Of a DNA stretch of 64,000 nt, positions 25,996-35,009 are shown one piece after another. Below the pieces are notes generated by a model. That model did not search any database and was not told the origin of the DNA. It saw only the letters and a program-made list of their open reading frames with translations. The position numbers and the translations under genes were made by a program. This stretch comes from Chryseobacterium soldanellicola (GTDB lineage Bacteria > Bacteroidota > Bacteroidia > Flavobacteriales > Weeksellaceae), in the NCBI RefSeq assembly GCF_900100115.1, contig NZ_FNKL01000001.1, forward strand, positions 682,001-746,000. Reading direction: 5' to 3'. Numbering within the stretch: the stretch's first letter is position 1; each line of letters begins with the position of its first letter.

Positions 25996-28491
25996 TTATT
26001 CCACTTTCCAGCTTATTTTATTTTCTTCCGGATTCCAGTCTACATGAAGTGTTTGTCCAGATTTCACTTCTTCTCTCACGATCATTTTTGAAATCGGTCT
26101 TGCCAATTGCGATCTTATCACTCCGGAAATTTGTCTTGCTCCGTATTTGCTGCTAAATCCTCCTAAAGCTAAATTTTTCACTGCTTCATCGCTGATTTTC
26201 AAGATCATTCCTAGTCTGTGAAGTGAAGCGTGGAGTGATTTTAACTGAATATTAAAAATTCTTTCCGCAATAGATTCCGTGATCGGTGCAAATGGAATAA
26301 TTTCTGTAATTCTTGCCAAAAATTCCGGTCTGAAACGTCCTGAATTCGACATAATCTGCATTAATGAAGATGATTCCGGAACTTTTCCTTCTTCAAACTG
26401 CTTTACAATTTCTTCGCTTCCGATATTGGACGTAAATAAAATCAATGCATTGCTGAAATCTCCTTCTTTTCCAAGCTTATCATGTACTTTTCCTTCATCC
26501 ATGATCTGTAAAAAGACATCAAAAACCGAGTGATGCGCTTTTTCAATTTCATCAAATAAAACAACCGTGTAAGGCTGTTGTCTGATTTTATTCACCAGCA
26601 TTCCGCCTTCTTCGTAACCAACATATCCCGGAGGCGCACCATATAAAAGTGCCGCCGAATGTTCTTCTTTAAATTCTGACATATCGAAACGAACCATCGC
26701 TTTTTCGTCATTGAAAAGCAGTTCCGCCATTGATTTTGCCAGCTCGGTTTTTCCTGTTCCTGTCGGTCCCAAAAGGAAGAACGAACCAATCGGCTGTCCC
26801 GGTTTATTTAATCCGCTTCGGTTTTCAACAATCGCATCAGAAAGGATCTTCAACGCGTGATCCTGACCAACAACTCTGTTCAGCAAAAGGCCTTCCATAT
26901 TCAGCAATTTTTCTTTTTCCTGAGCCTGGATTTTTCCGATCGGAATGTTTGTTTTTGCGGCCATTACCGCTGCCAATTCCAGACGGTCAACCTTTTCTCT
27001 TTTCTTTGATGCGTGCTGTATAAGTTCGGCAAACGTTTCTTCAATGATTTTCTGAATTTCTTCAACAGGCATTGAATTGTCAATTTGCGGTTGCTCACTC
27101 AAAGAACCCCACAAAATCGGACTTATTTTATCTCTTAATAAATTATAATTCCAGATCAATTCATCTGCTTTGTCTTTTTCGTCTAAATATTCTTCGTTTT
27201 GCAGCGCTTCATACGTTGTTTTCCAGCTTTCCAGCTCTTTTTCCGAAAGCTCGTCAAGCATTTTGATTGCTGCCATCGTTCTGTCTAGCAAATCGATTGC
27301 TGCATCGGGCAGTTTTTTACCTTTTGAATATCTTTTTGCCAAACGGACACATTCCGGAAGAGCCGTTTTTTCAACTTCAATTCCGTGGTGCTTTTTATAG
27401 CCTTCCAACAGAACGTCGATCATTTTAACGCACGTTTTTTCGTCCGGCTCATTGACCGTTAAAACTTCAAAACGGCGATTAAAAGCCTGTTCAGGCTCAA
27501 TTATTTTTCTATATTCTTCCTGAGTCGTGGCTCCGATAACGGTGATTTCACCTCTTGCCAATTCAGGTTTCAATAAATTAGCAACATTTCCGATGCTTCC
27601 TTTCGGATCTAAAAGCGTGTGAATTTCATCAATAAATAAAATCGCTTTTTCGATCTTTTTACATTCATTAATTACTTTTTTAAGACGGTCTTCAATTTCT
27701 CCTTTGTAGGAAGTTCCAGCCAATAAAGCTCCCGTGTCCAATTCTAAAAGAGTTCCGTTTTTTAACATTTCGGGAACATTTCCTTTAATAATTTCAGTGG
27801 CAAAACCTTCTACCAAAGCGGTTTTACCGACTCCCGGCTCACCAATGATGATTACGTTTGGCTTGCTTCTTCTGCAAAGAATTTCAACTAACATTCTCAG
27901 CTCCTTATCTCTTCCGATAATATTTTCAAGGTCGCCTTTTCTGGCCTGTGCCGTTCTGTCTACACAATAATTTTTAATCGAAGGAAAAGCATTATCCGAA
28001 TATTCAGAACCATTTGAAAACAGGGAAGAAAATTCGCTGTTTTCAGAAGATTCGTAAGGCGTGTCTTTTCTGTATAAATTAAAAATCTCGTGTTCTCTGA
28101 GCGGTAACGACTTCAATTGCTGCAAAGTAAAAGCAACCTGCGGCTTTACAATCGCCGTCAAAATACAAACCGGAGTGATCTCATCCAAGCCTAATTTTAA
28201 ACGAATATCATCTGCTTCCTCCACAATAGCATCCACAAAATCGTCTGCCCCTACCTCATCGGGAAGGTGCGTGGTTTTGGGATAATCCTCAATTCGCACG
28301 TCTGCCCATTCGTAGAAATAGCCGGGATCTTTATCTATGCTTTTTAAAAACTCATTAAGACCGATATCTTTGTGCATCAAAGCCTGTAAAATATGCGGTC
28401 CGCCGTAAGTTCCGTTGTAATTTTCCCTTGCAATCGACTGTGCAATGTGAAAAAGCTGTTTTACGGTCTCATTGGTTACTAGTACTCCCAT
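25996..28491 (-). CDS. tssH: T6SS AAA+ ATPase TssH/ClpV
   Basis: About 831 residues. An N-terminal Clp-repeat domain (QSIARENYNGTYGGPHILQALMH) precedes the two ATPase modules: Walker A GEPGVGKT with ALLAGTSYKGEIEDR, and Walker A GPTGTGKT with VRFDMSEFKEEHS. A ClpB-type C-terminus follows; the middle coiled coil is short. ClpV disassembles contracted sheaths for reuse. The frame continues to TTG 28506, but ATG 28491 (MGVLVTNETVKQ) is preferred. Its genes are flanked by hcp copy 2 and the transglycosylase. TssB/TssC sheath genes are not in the window. Confidence 0.93.
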   Translation of the reverse strand: MGVLVTNETVKQLFHIAQSIARENYNGTYGGPHILQALMHKDIGLNEFLKSIDKDPGYFYEWADVRIEDYPKTTHLPDEVGADDFVDAIVEEADDIRLKLGLDEITPVCILTAIVKPQVAFTLQQLKSLPLREHEIFNLYRKDTPYESSENSEFSSLFSNGSEYSDNAFPSIKNYCVDRTAQARKGDLENIIGRDKELRMLVEILCRRSKPNVIIIGEPGVGKTALVEGFATEIIKGNVPEMLKNGTLLELDTGALLAGTSYKGEIEDRLKKVINECKKIEKAILFIDEIHTLLDPKGSIGNVANLLKPELARGEITVIGATTQEEYRKIIEPEQAFNRRFEVLTVNEPDEKTCVKMIDVLLEGYKKHHGIEVEKTALPECVRLAKRYSKGKKLPDAAIDLLDRTMAAIKMLDELSEKELESWKTTYEALQNEEYLDEKDKADELIWNYNLLRDKISPILWGSLSEQPQIDNSMPVEEIQKIIEETFAELIQHASKKREKVDRLELAAVMAAKTNIPIGKIQAQEKEKLLNMEGLLLNRVVGQDHALKILSDAIVENRSGLNKPGQPIGSFFLLGPTGTGKTELAKSMAELLFNDEKAMVRFDMSEFKEEHSAALLYGAPPGYVGYEEGGMLVNKIRQQPYTVVLFDEIEKAHHSVFDVFLQIMDEGKVHDKLGKEGDFSNALILFTSNIGSEEIVKQFEEGKVPESSSLMQIMSNSGRFRPEFLARITEIIPFAPITESIAERIFNIQLKSLHASLHRLGMILKISDEAVKNLALGGFSSKYGARQISGVIRSQLARPISKMIVREEVKSGQTLHVDWNPEENKISWKVE

Positions 28492-28707
28492 TGTATTTTT
28501 TCTCAAAAATTAATATTATATCTGGTTTTGGTGTATTCTATCAAATAGTTAAATTTAATCAAAAATTAATCCATTATTATTAAAAATTTTAATTCTTTCA
28601 CTAAGATATTAGTTTTTTTTCACAACATAAAATATGTCTTATCGATGTGACATATCAATATTATTCAAAGCATAGGAATTAGTGCAGCAGATATATTTTT
28701 TAATGGT

Positions 28708-28738
28708 AAAAAGACCGCCTTTCAAGGGACAGTCTTTT
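28708..28738 (-). terminator. Terminator of hcp copy 2
   Basis: On the minus strand AAAAGAC pairs with GTCTTTTT (28738-28732 and 28715-28708), with an inner CCCTT/AAGGC helix, and the T-run lies in the stem end. It is 28 bp after the hcp stop. Confidence 0.7.
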
Positions 28739-28765
28739 CGTATGAATGTTAATTGTTTTGCGTGA

Positions 28766-29170
28766 CTAGCTTGTTGGCCATAAACCTTCGAATTTCGAAT
28801 TTCCGTAATCGATTATTTCGGCACTTACAACAAAGCTGATCAACATGCTGTTGTCGTCTACTGCATCGAAATCTACTTCATGTTGGATCACATAGCCGTT
28901 TTCCCACTTCAGCGTGATCAGAGTACCTTCTTCGTGAGATTTGTTAAATGTTATTTCACCTGTTGTAGGCTTGTATTTCCCGTTTAGTAAGCTTTCTAAG
29001 ATGTCTGACTTTTCAGTAGCTTCTACGGTAACTTTGATTAATGCGTTTGAAGGGTCTGATGCTACTCTTCCGGATACGTCTGTAGATCTTGAAACGCTGT
29101 AGTTTAACTTTAATAATTTTTGCCCTTCACCGCCGTTGAATTTTAAGATTCCTCTTGAATTTGCTGCCAT
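28766..29170 (-). CDS. tssD: T6SS tube protein TssD/Hcp (copy 2)
   Basis: 134 residues, identical to copy 1 over the first ~90 residues and different at nine positions after that (for example SAEIIDYGNSKFEGLWPTS). The 5' untranslated region and the upstream operator are also shared with copy 1, so promoter and gene were duplicated together. It is placed between the LysM adaptor-like gene and clpV, with its own promoter and terminator. Confidence 0.95.
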   Translation of the reverse strand: MAANSRGILKFNGGEGQKLLKLNYSVSRSTDVSGRVASDPSNALIKVTVEATEKSDILESLLNGKYKPTTGEITFNKSHEEGTLITLKWENGYVIQHEVDFDAVDDNSMLISFVVSAEIIDYGNSKFEGLWPTS

Positions 29171-29222
29171 GATTTGTAAATTTTAATCGTTAATAATATT
29201 TTGTGATTCAGTGATTGTGATA

Positions 29223-29230
29223 CAAATATA
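29223..29230 (-). promoter_or_regulatory. -7 box of hcp copy 2 (TATATTTG)
   Basis: Minus-strand TATATTTG is an exact TAnnTTTG match, 53 bp upstream of the ATG. As in copy 1, no clear -33 TTG is seen. Confidence 0.65.
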
Positions 29231-29279
29231 AAACCGTAATTTATTTTTTAAAAGCTTTTAAACAGCAATTTTATTTTTT

Positions 29280-29313
29280 GTAGTAATTCTACGATTTGAT
29301 GTCGTAATTCTAC
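29280..29313 (-). promoter_or_regulatory. Twin palindromic operator upstream of hcp copy 2
   Basis: GTAGTAATTCTAC at 29280-29292 and GTCGTAATTCTAC at 29301-29313, 21 bp start to start, 49 bases from the -7 box, exactly as in copy 1. The sequence between box and operator is much less conserved than the operator itself. Confidence 0.7.
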
Positions 29314-29359
29314 GATTTTTGATTTAATACTATTACTTAACTATTTAGTAACATGAATT

Positions 29360-30319
29360 TTACATCATTTCATTAACAATTATTTCAGTTGTGTATTTTA
29401 CACTGTACTGAGAAATAAAGTAGGTAATTACCAGCTCTTTAATCATTCCAGAATTTGCATCAAGAATATATTTTCCATTAAAATTTTTATCTTTTTCTAA
29501 CTTTGTGATGAATTGTATTAAATTAATCTCATCTTTATTATTGTTATTATCAACTTTTTGTTGAATGCTAAGTAAAATATCATCATCAATCTGATAATTG
29601 AAGAAAGATTTGCCGTTTGTAAACCGACTTCTCAGCGAACCGAAAAAAGCCTTGATTAATGTATCTTCTTTCATCCGCTGATCAAATAAATCTTTATTTA
29701 ATGCGATAAATTCAAACTCTTCAATGTAAATTCCTGCATATTTATCCGGAAAAAGGTCAGTCAGACGTTCTTTAATATTCTTGAAATGATCAATTGTTCT
29801 CTTTTGAATGCTGATTTCTAAAACTTCGCCAATTTCGTTGGTTTTTACCTCAACCGGATTTAATAAACGCATAGATTCCGCCGCAAGATCTGCCATCATG
29901 CTTCCTTTTTCTTCTGAAAAATTATTTCTGAAAAGATGAAATATGTGATTATTATCTTCGGTTCTTATCCATTTTATTGAAACAGTGTAAGAAATTCTAT
30001 TAATATCTGTTATATTTTCAATTTCTTTCGTTTCATTGATAACAACAGAAAATATTTTACTGAAATTTTCAGGATTAAAATTAAGCTTTGGGTTTAATTC
30101 CGGAGCTTTAAAAGGTGCATCGTTTCTGCTGTTATATTCTCTGATCTTTTCAGCATCCGGGATCAGCAGTCTTTTTCTGGGAATCAATTCATCAAGAATA
30201 TAATCTTCCTTTGCACAATGTTGATTGTGAAATTCTTTAAGGTATTTCGGGTTTTCGAGTTTAATTTCTTCAGATATGCTTTCTAGTGTTTCTCCGGAAA
30301 GTATAAAATGAACGGTCAT
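29360..30319 (-). CDS. LysM-domain protein, putative T6SS adaptor
   Basis: 319 residues, no signal peptide. The first ~60 residues form a LysM-like domain (MTVHFILSGETLESISEEI ... LLIPDAEKI). The remainder is not a family I know but parallels the VgrG-linked protein at 16277-17101 in order of segments. LysM in a cytoplasmic T6SS-linked protein may act as a structural fold, as in phage baseplate gp53, rather than binding peptidoglycan. The gene lies between an effector-immunity pair and hcp copy 2. Confidence 0.55.
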   Translation of the reverse strand: MTVHFILSGETLESISEEIKLENPKYLKEFHNQHCAKEDYILDELIPRKRLLIPDAEKIREYNSRNDAPFKAPELNPKLNFNPENFSKIFSVVINETKEIENITDINRISYTVSIKWIRTEDNNHIFHLFRNNFSEEKGSMMADLAAESMRLLNPVEVKTNEIGEVLEISIQKRTIDHFKNIKERLTDLFPDKYAGIYIEEFEFIALNKDLFDQRMKEDTLIKAFFGSLRSRFTNGKSFFNYQIDDDILLSIQQKVDNNNNKDEINLIQFITKLEKDKNFNGKYILDANSGMIKELVITYFISQYSVKYTTEIIVNEMM

Positions 30320-30438
30320 ATTGTTTGTAGTTTGGGAATAAGCAATTTAGTCCAAAAATTTTATTTCACAAAATCAATTCTGTTACATTTTATCTGGTGA
30401 AATATTATTTAGAAGTTAAAAAATAAAGCATAAAAAAA

Positions 30439-30462
30439 CGGTCAATAAAAATTATTAACCGC
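30439..30462 (-). terminator. Terminator after the M23-effector module
   Basis: On the minus strand GCGGTTAATAA and TTATTGACCG pair with few mismatches, followed by seven T. It lies 135 bp after the lipoprotein gene. The rest of 30320-30596 is AT-rich with nothing else recognised. Confidence 0.65.
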
Positions 30463-30596
30463 TTTGTTATGATGATAATAAGTAATATGATGGTTTTGTT
30501 TTTAACGCAAAGTCGCAAAGATTTTTTAACAACTGACTGCTTTTAAGTTCACAAAGGCATTCTACTCAGCTCAGCTCGGAAAGATATTTCCAATTG

Positions 30597-31403
30597 TTAA
30601 TCTGCACTGTAAGTAATCTTTCTTTTAATACCGTCACTTTTTTGTTCAAGATCGATGTTGGTGACACCGCCCGGATAATCCATTTCTATATTGATGGTTT
30701 TAGCATTAATAGTGTATTTTACCTGCATCAATCCGCTTTCGTTTTCACTAATATTCATAGAATTTGTCTTTTTCGGAAGCTCTTTAGACAGGAATTTCGA
30801 ATCCTGAACGAGGCCTTTATTAACAATCTCATTATAAACACTTTGCAAAGTTCCCGACGCGATCATGCATTCTTCTCCTGTTACCATCTCTCCTTTTACT
30901 TCTTTACAATCGGTTTTGGAGGCTACTTTTTCAACAGTTTTTTTGGTCGTTGGTTTTATGCCGCAGGTCTGTAAAATATTGACTTTACTGAGGATATTTT
31001 TATCATAATTAGCAATCTTAGGACTTTCCGGGTCTAAGGTAATATCCTGCAGCTGGTTGGATGAAGGTAAAAATTCGAGCCAGGCAACGGCATTTTCTAC
31101 GATCTGCTTTTGGCCGGGTGAGTCGGATAGGTTATTTTTCGTATATAATTCAATGGTGATTTTATCTTCAGAAATATTTTCTACTCTGATAAAAATATCT
31201 TTAAATTTTTTAACTGCTTCTACATCACTTGATAAAACTATTTCACGCAATATATCTTCACATGTATATATTTTATTTGATTCTGAAACTTTTGCTTCAT
31301 TTTTTGCAGTATCGATTTTAGCTAAAACCTGCTCTGATTTATTTGGCCCTTTTTTACAGCCAAACATGAATAAAATAAATACTATTAATGTTATCCTTGT
31401 CAT
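30597..31403 (-). CDS. Lipoprotein, candidate immunity protein of the M23 effector
   Basis: 268 residues. The signal sequence ends in a lipobox (LFMFGC, Cys at residue 16), so the product is an envelope lipoprotein. The mature part has several Cys (YTCEDI, LQTCGIK, TDCKEVK, EECMIASG) that could form disulfides. No family recognised. It follows the M23 peptidase effector by 32 bp, the place and cell compartment expected for protection of peptidoglycan. Function inferred from context. Confidence 0.55.
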   Translation of the reverse strand: MTRITLIVFILFMFGCKKGPNKSEQVLAKIDTAKNEAKVSESNKIYTCEDILREIVLSSDVEAVKKFKDIFIRVENISEDKITIELYTKNNLSDSPGQKQIVENAVAWLEFLPSSNQLQDITLDPESPKIANYDKNILSKVNILQTCGIKPTTKKTVEKVASKTDCKEVKGEMVTGEECMIASGTLQSVYNEIVNKGLVQDSKFLSKELPKKTNSMNISENESGLMQVKYTINAKTINIEMDYPGGVTNIDLEQKSDGIKRKITYSAD

Positions 31404-31435
31404 TTTTACTCTTAAATATGATTCTAATTTATAAT

Positions 31436-34396
31436 TTATTCCGCAGCCGCATCAACAAATCTTGCTTTGATACCTTTTAACGAATCTCTGTACGAAGTCT
31501 GAGCCGTCGTATCGGTTGCATTAAACCAACGGGCATAATTTCCGTTGTATTTGATGATATATTTTGCTTTATATTCCATTCCCGCGAGAACGGAAGGTAA
31601 TTTAACAAATTCTTTTTTCTTATCCGTCACCTGGGCATTTCCTCCGGCCCCGCTTAATCCTTTTCCTTCAAAAGCACTCCATGTTCCGACCGGCTGCTCG
31701 ACAAAAAGCGTGGAATCCCAGCCATAATACGGCGGGTCGCCAAAAACTTCCATTCCTCCGGTTCCGCAGTTCTGGTATTGTTTTGATTTAAAATGCGCTG
31801 TTTCCAGCCTGTACATTTTTTCAACAATGGTCACAAGGTCTTTTCCGGTAACATCCACTTCTTCTTCCGAACCTTCCCATTTCCATTTCCAGGTTTGATC
31901 TTTATACTTTTTGTAAAGCTCTTCGATGGCTTTTTTCCCGTCTTCTTCAGTAAATAAGTCCTCATTTCCGGTATCTTCCCCGAAAGTATTTCTGTAGCCT
32001 TCTTCAAGAATATCAACCGAATCCACAAGATCGCCTCTTCGTTTGTATTTGTTGTCGCCTGTCAAGATATGATTTTTCTCCATATCAAAACCTAATTCTC
32101 CAGAATAATGCTCAAAATGGATCATGTAAATCGTATGTCCGCTGATCACCGTAATGCCTACGAGATGGCCCGTAACGCCCAATTCCTGGCCCTGGGTCAC
32201 TTTGTCGCCTTCTTTTACTTTTTTCGTGGCGGGATCAACCTCGCCGTAATTAATGATAAATTCACGGCCGTCATTTGTGGTGTGATGAACTGCGATATAA
32301 TCTGTCTGCGCATAAAAAGGTGCTGTTTTTAAAACAACTCCATCTGCAATTGCAACAATGGTGGTTTTTGGCTCAGTATATAAATCTCTTCCGGCATGTT
32401 TTCTTTTTCCGCCGCTTCTGTTGGAATTAAAAGTTGTCATGTTATTACCCTGGCTTGCAGCCCAATAGTAATGCTCGCCCCAGGTTTTTTCCTTATCGTT
32501 TTCCGGCTTTACCAGCAATGGGAAAATGATGGCTTTGGTTTTTCCGACCTCGAAATATTCTTTATCTTTTTTAAGAAATTCTTTATCATGCTGTTTTTCG
32601 CCTTTTGCCTGTGCCTGTAAGAATAAAAATTCGTGTTCTTTTTTATAAGTGGCAAATGTGATTTTTTCTCCTGCAGCATAAGCTTTTACCTGCAATGCTG
32701 CTTCCACATCTTCTGCATAGGCAGTTTTTCCTTCTGCAAATTTAGGATTATCGGATTTTCCTTCTTTGGCATTTTTCAGAACAATTCCGGCAATTTCTTT
32801 CTTGTTTTCGGCGGTAATCGTGGTTGCATTTTTAAAAGTATAAGTATATTCTCCTTCTTTTTTTCCTTTATTTAATTTTTCTTTCCATTGTTTTAAATCT
32901 TCATCGGATTTTGGTCTCAAATGAACAGGAATTTTCACAATACCATTCTCAATCGTGCCCGAAAACTGTGTTTTTTCCGTACCCTGAACTTCTTTTGAAG
33001 TTTCTTCCATTTGCTGCTCGGTAATTTCAAGCATTGGTAATACGGCGTTTGGTGCACCTTTGAAAAGTCCGTCTTTCTCTTTAACAGTAATTGTTGCCTG
33101 TTTTCCATTTAAACCTGAAGCTTTGGCAATAAGATAAACTTTGGCTTCAAGCGGAGCACTGTTGATTTTCTTAAATTCGGGACCTAATTTATATAATTTA
33201 AAAGTAATGCTTTCGCCTTTATTATAGCTATCTTTTGTAAGAGCGGCCTTAATGATATCAAGCTTGCTGTATTTTTTATCTTTTATAACCGCTTTATCGG
33301 TTTTATCTTTAATAATTTTAGCAACATTATCTTTATTAATATTCTGATTTCCGCTTCCTGAGAACGTGTAGGTCTGGGTTCCGGCTTCTTCGTCGGTTTT
33401 CAGCGTAAATTCTTTTTTAGCGAAATAAGCATCAATTAAATCTTCCGCTTTTACTTCCTGAACAATGCTTGTCGTTTTGCCTTCAGGCTTCTGAGGGGTC
33501 GGCTTTTGATCAGGCTTTACGGTTCCTTTGGATTCCTGCCAGTCCCAAAGCTCATTCCACCAATCCATTGCTTTATCTACAATTCCTTTTTCTTCTTTTT
33601 GGGAAGCAGGTTTCTGCTGCGCCGGTGAACCTTCCGCTTTTTTGGGAGTTGTGGTTTGAGAAGCACTTGCTGCAGGCTTTTGAGGCTGAGATTGCGGTTG
33701 TTGAGGTGATTTATAATCCGGATTTTTAACCGTTATATTTTGTGTATCGTGCTTTTTATCTTTGTAATATTCTACAGTGACATAAAATTCCAGTTCCTTT
33801 GGATCGATCTCGCCTGTCGTAGCTTTTTGGATTAAAGCTTTCGTTAAAACAAATTCAACACTTGCTTCTCCATTTTTCCCTACAATGCCTTGTCTGCTGT
33901 CTACAAAAAGATTCTTTGCATTGTGACCATCACCTTTTGCATCGTCTTCCCAAAGGGTAAATAATAGCTTTTCACCTGTAAGATTGACGCATTTTGCCTT
34001 AGCCACCAGCTTTTCCGTATAGCTGAAAACCGTGCCTTTTGAATCATCCACATAAAATAATTCAACTTTATTAATTTTTGGAATTTCAGCAGGTTGAGGA
34101 GTGATATCAATTGTGCTCGGGCCTTTTCCTTCTGCATCATGAAGATAAGCTTCAAGCCGGTAGGTATGCTTTGATGCAACCTCCCCAAAAGTGAAGCTTC
34201 CGTCGCCCTTTTTTGTAATATTGGTGGTCGTAAACTGCCCGTTGGAACGTTTTTTTGACAATTCCCAGGTAACCAATGCGGGATTGCGCTGTTCTTTTGG
34301 TGTTGCAGGATACCATTCTGTAACTGTATAGACTGTTTTTTCACCTACTTTTGGGGTAGGATTTCCGGATATTTTTGAAACTCCCTGTTTTGACAT
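31436..34396 (-). CDS. T6SS effector with M23 metallopeptidase domain
   Basis: 986 residues, no signal peptide. The N-terminal ~640 residues are repeated Ig-like beta domains joined by a Pro/Gln-rich linker (around 225-300). The M23/LytM domain follows: KHAGRDLY (zinc His and Asp, about residue 665) and IHFEHYSG (HxxH-type end motif, about residue 760), consistent with peptidoglycan endopeptidase activity. The C-terminal ~170 residues (EKMYRLETAHFKSKQY ... GGMEVFGDPPYYGW) may be a second, lysozyme-like domain. It follows the PAAR-like tip by 16 bp and precedes a lipoprotein that may confer immunity. Confidence 0.75.
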   Translation of the reverse strand: MSKQGVSKISGNPTPKVGEKTVYTVTEWYPATPKEQRNPALVTWELSKKRSNGQFTTTNITKKGDGSFTFGEVASKHTYRLEAYLHDAEGKGPSTIDITPQPAEIPKINKVELFYVDDSKGTVFSYTEKLVAKAKCVNLTGEKLLFTLWEDDAKGDGHNAKNLFVDSRQGIVGKNGEASVEFVLTKALIQKATTGEIDPKELEFYVTVEYYKDKKHDTQNITVKNPDYKSPQQPQSQPQKPAASASQTTTPKKAEGSPAQQKPASQKEEKGIVDKAMDWWNELWDWQESKGTVKPDQKPTPQKPEGKTTSIVQEVKAEDLIDAYFAKKEFTLKTDEEAGTQTYTFSGSGNQNINKDNVAKIIKDKTDKAVIKDKKYSKLDIIKAALTKDSYNKGESITFKLYKLGPEFKKINSAPLEAKVYLIAKASGLNGKQATITVKEKDGLFKGAPNAVLPMLEITEQQMEETSKEVQGTEKTQFSGTIENGIVKIPVHLRPKSDEDLKQWKEKLNKGKKEGEYTYTFKNATTITAENKKEIAGIVLKNAKEGKSDNPKFAEGKTAYAEDVEAALQVKAYAAGEKITFATYKKEHEFLFLQAQAKGEKQHDKEFLKKDKEYFEVGKTKAIIFPLLVKPENDKEKTWGEHYYWAASQGNNMTTFNSNRSGGKRKHAGRDLYTEPKTTIVAIADGVVLKTAPFYAQTDYIAVHHTTNDGREFIINYGEVDPATKKVKEGDKVTQGQELGVTGHLVGITVISGHTIYMIHFEHYSGELGFDMEKNHILTGDNKYKRRGDLVDSVDILEEGYRNTFGEDTGNEDLFTEEDGKKAIEELYKKYKDQTWKWKWEGSEEEVDVTGKDLVTIVEKMYRLETAHFKSKQYQNCGTGGMEVFGDPPYYGWDSTLFVEQPVGTWSAFEGKGLSGAGGNAQVTDKKKEFVKLPSVLAGMEYKAKYIIKYNGNYARWFNATDTTAQTSYRDSLKGIKARFVDAAAE

Positions 34397-34412
34397 CGTA
34401 GAATTTTTAAGG

Positions 34413-34916
34413 TTAATAAGCGTCTATTTCACTTTCTTCTACGGTCTCTTTAAAATCATCCATTTTCACAAGCGGATTGATGTGATGCACCGTTTTGCTG
34501 TCTGCATTTTTCACATTCTGCTTGCTCATTTCACCGCGTTGGCCATGATCTTTTATTGTAATTTTTCCTCCGACCGTGCATTGAAGCTCTGAAGTTTCTA
34601 TTACAGCACGTTTTCCCATGATTTTTACTTTTTCATAGGTTTTCTGCCATTTTCCGGCGGGCGCGTATGAACAAGGCAAATAACCGCTCGAACTGGGCTT
34701 TAGCTTACACTTTCCAAAGCTCGGCCCGGCAGGGTTGAATTGCAAATCATCTTCTGTAACAGCAAGATAATCTGCGCTACCAGCGGAATCGTTCCAGTAA
34801 TGTTGCTGATGGGTGGTTACTTTGTGCTCAGGAAACTGATCTCCCTGATCGCACTGAGATTTGCCCTTCTGGACGACAAAATGTTTGCCGTCCTGAGATG
34901 ATGCTTGAGTTGACAT
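34413..34916 (-). CDS. PAAR-like tip protein (DUF4280 family)
   Basis: 167 residues with spaced Cys-containing motifs (GKSQCDQGD, FGKCKLKPSSSGYLPCSY, SELQCTVGGKITIKDHGQ) typical of DUF4280/PAAR-like proteins that cap the VgrG trimer and carry effectors. It sits between tssR and the M23 effector, 16 bp upstream of the latter, so it probably mounts that effector on the spike. Confidence 0.8.
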   Translation of the reverse strand: MSTQASSQDGKHFVVQKGKSQCDQGDQFPEHKVTTHQQHYWNDSAGSADYLAVTEDDLQFNPAGPSFGKCKLKPSSSGYLPCSYAPAGKWQKTYEKVKIMGKRAVIETSELQCTVGGKITIKDHGQRGEMSKQNVKNADSKTVHHINPLVKMDDFKETVEESEIDAY

Positions 34917-34932
34917 ATTTATATGATTTGGG

Positions 34933-34948
34933 TTCTACTAAGGTAGAA
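34933..34948. promoter_or_regulatory. 16-bp palindrome before the PAAR-like gene
   Basis: TTCTAC-TAAG-GTAGAA is a perfect inverted repeat 17 bp upstream of the PAAR-like ATG. The half-site TTCTAC also occurs in the hcp operators, but with different spacing and orientation. It overlaps a weak -7-like TACCTTAG on the minus strand. Confidence 0.35.
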
Positions 34949-34968
34949 AATTTTAAACAAAAAACGAA

Positions 34969-34994
34969 AAAAGCAGAAATAATTTTCTGCTTTT
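34969..34994 (-). terminator. Terminator between tssR and the PAAR-like gene
   Basis: AAAAGCAGAAA and TTTCTGCTTTT pair, followed on the minus strand by a T-rich run. It ends the tssO-tssO-PKD-tssR transcript, so the PAAR-M23 module is transcribed separately. Confidence 0.75.
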
Positions 34995-35009
34995 TAATAT
35001 TATAAGTTA

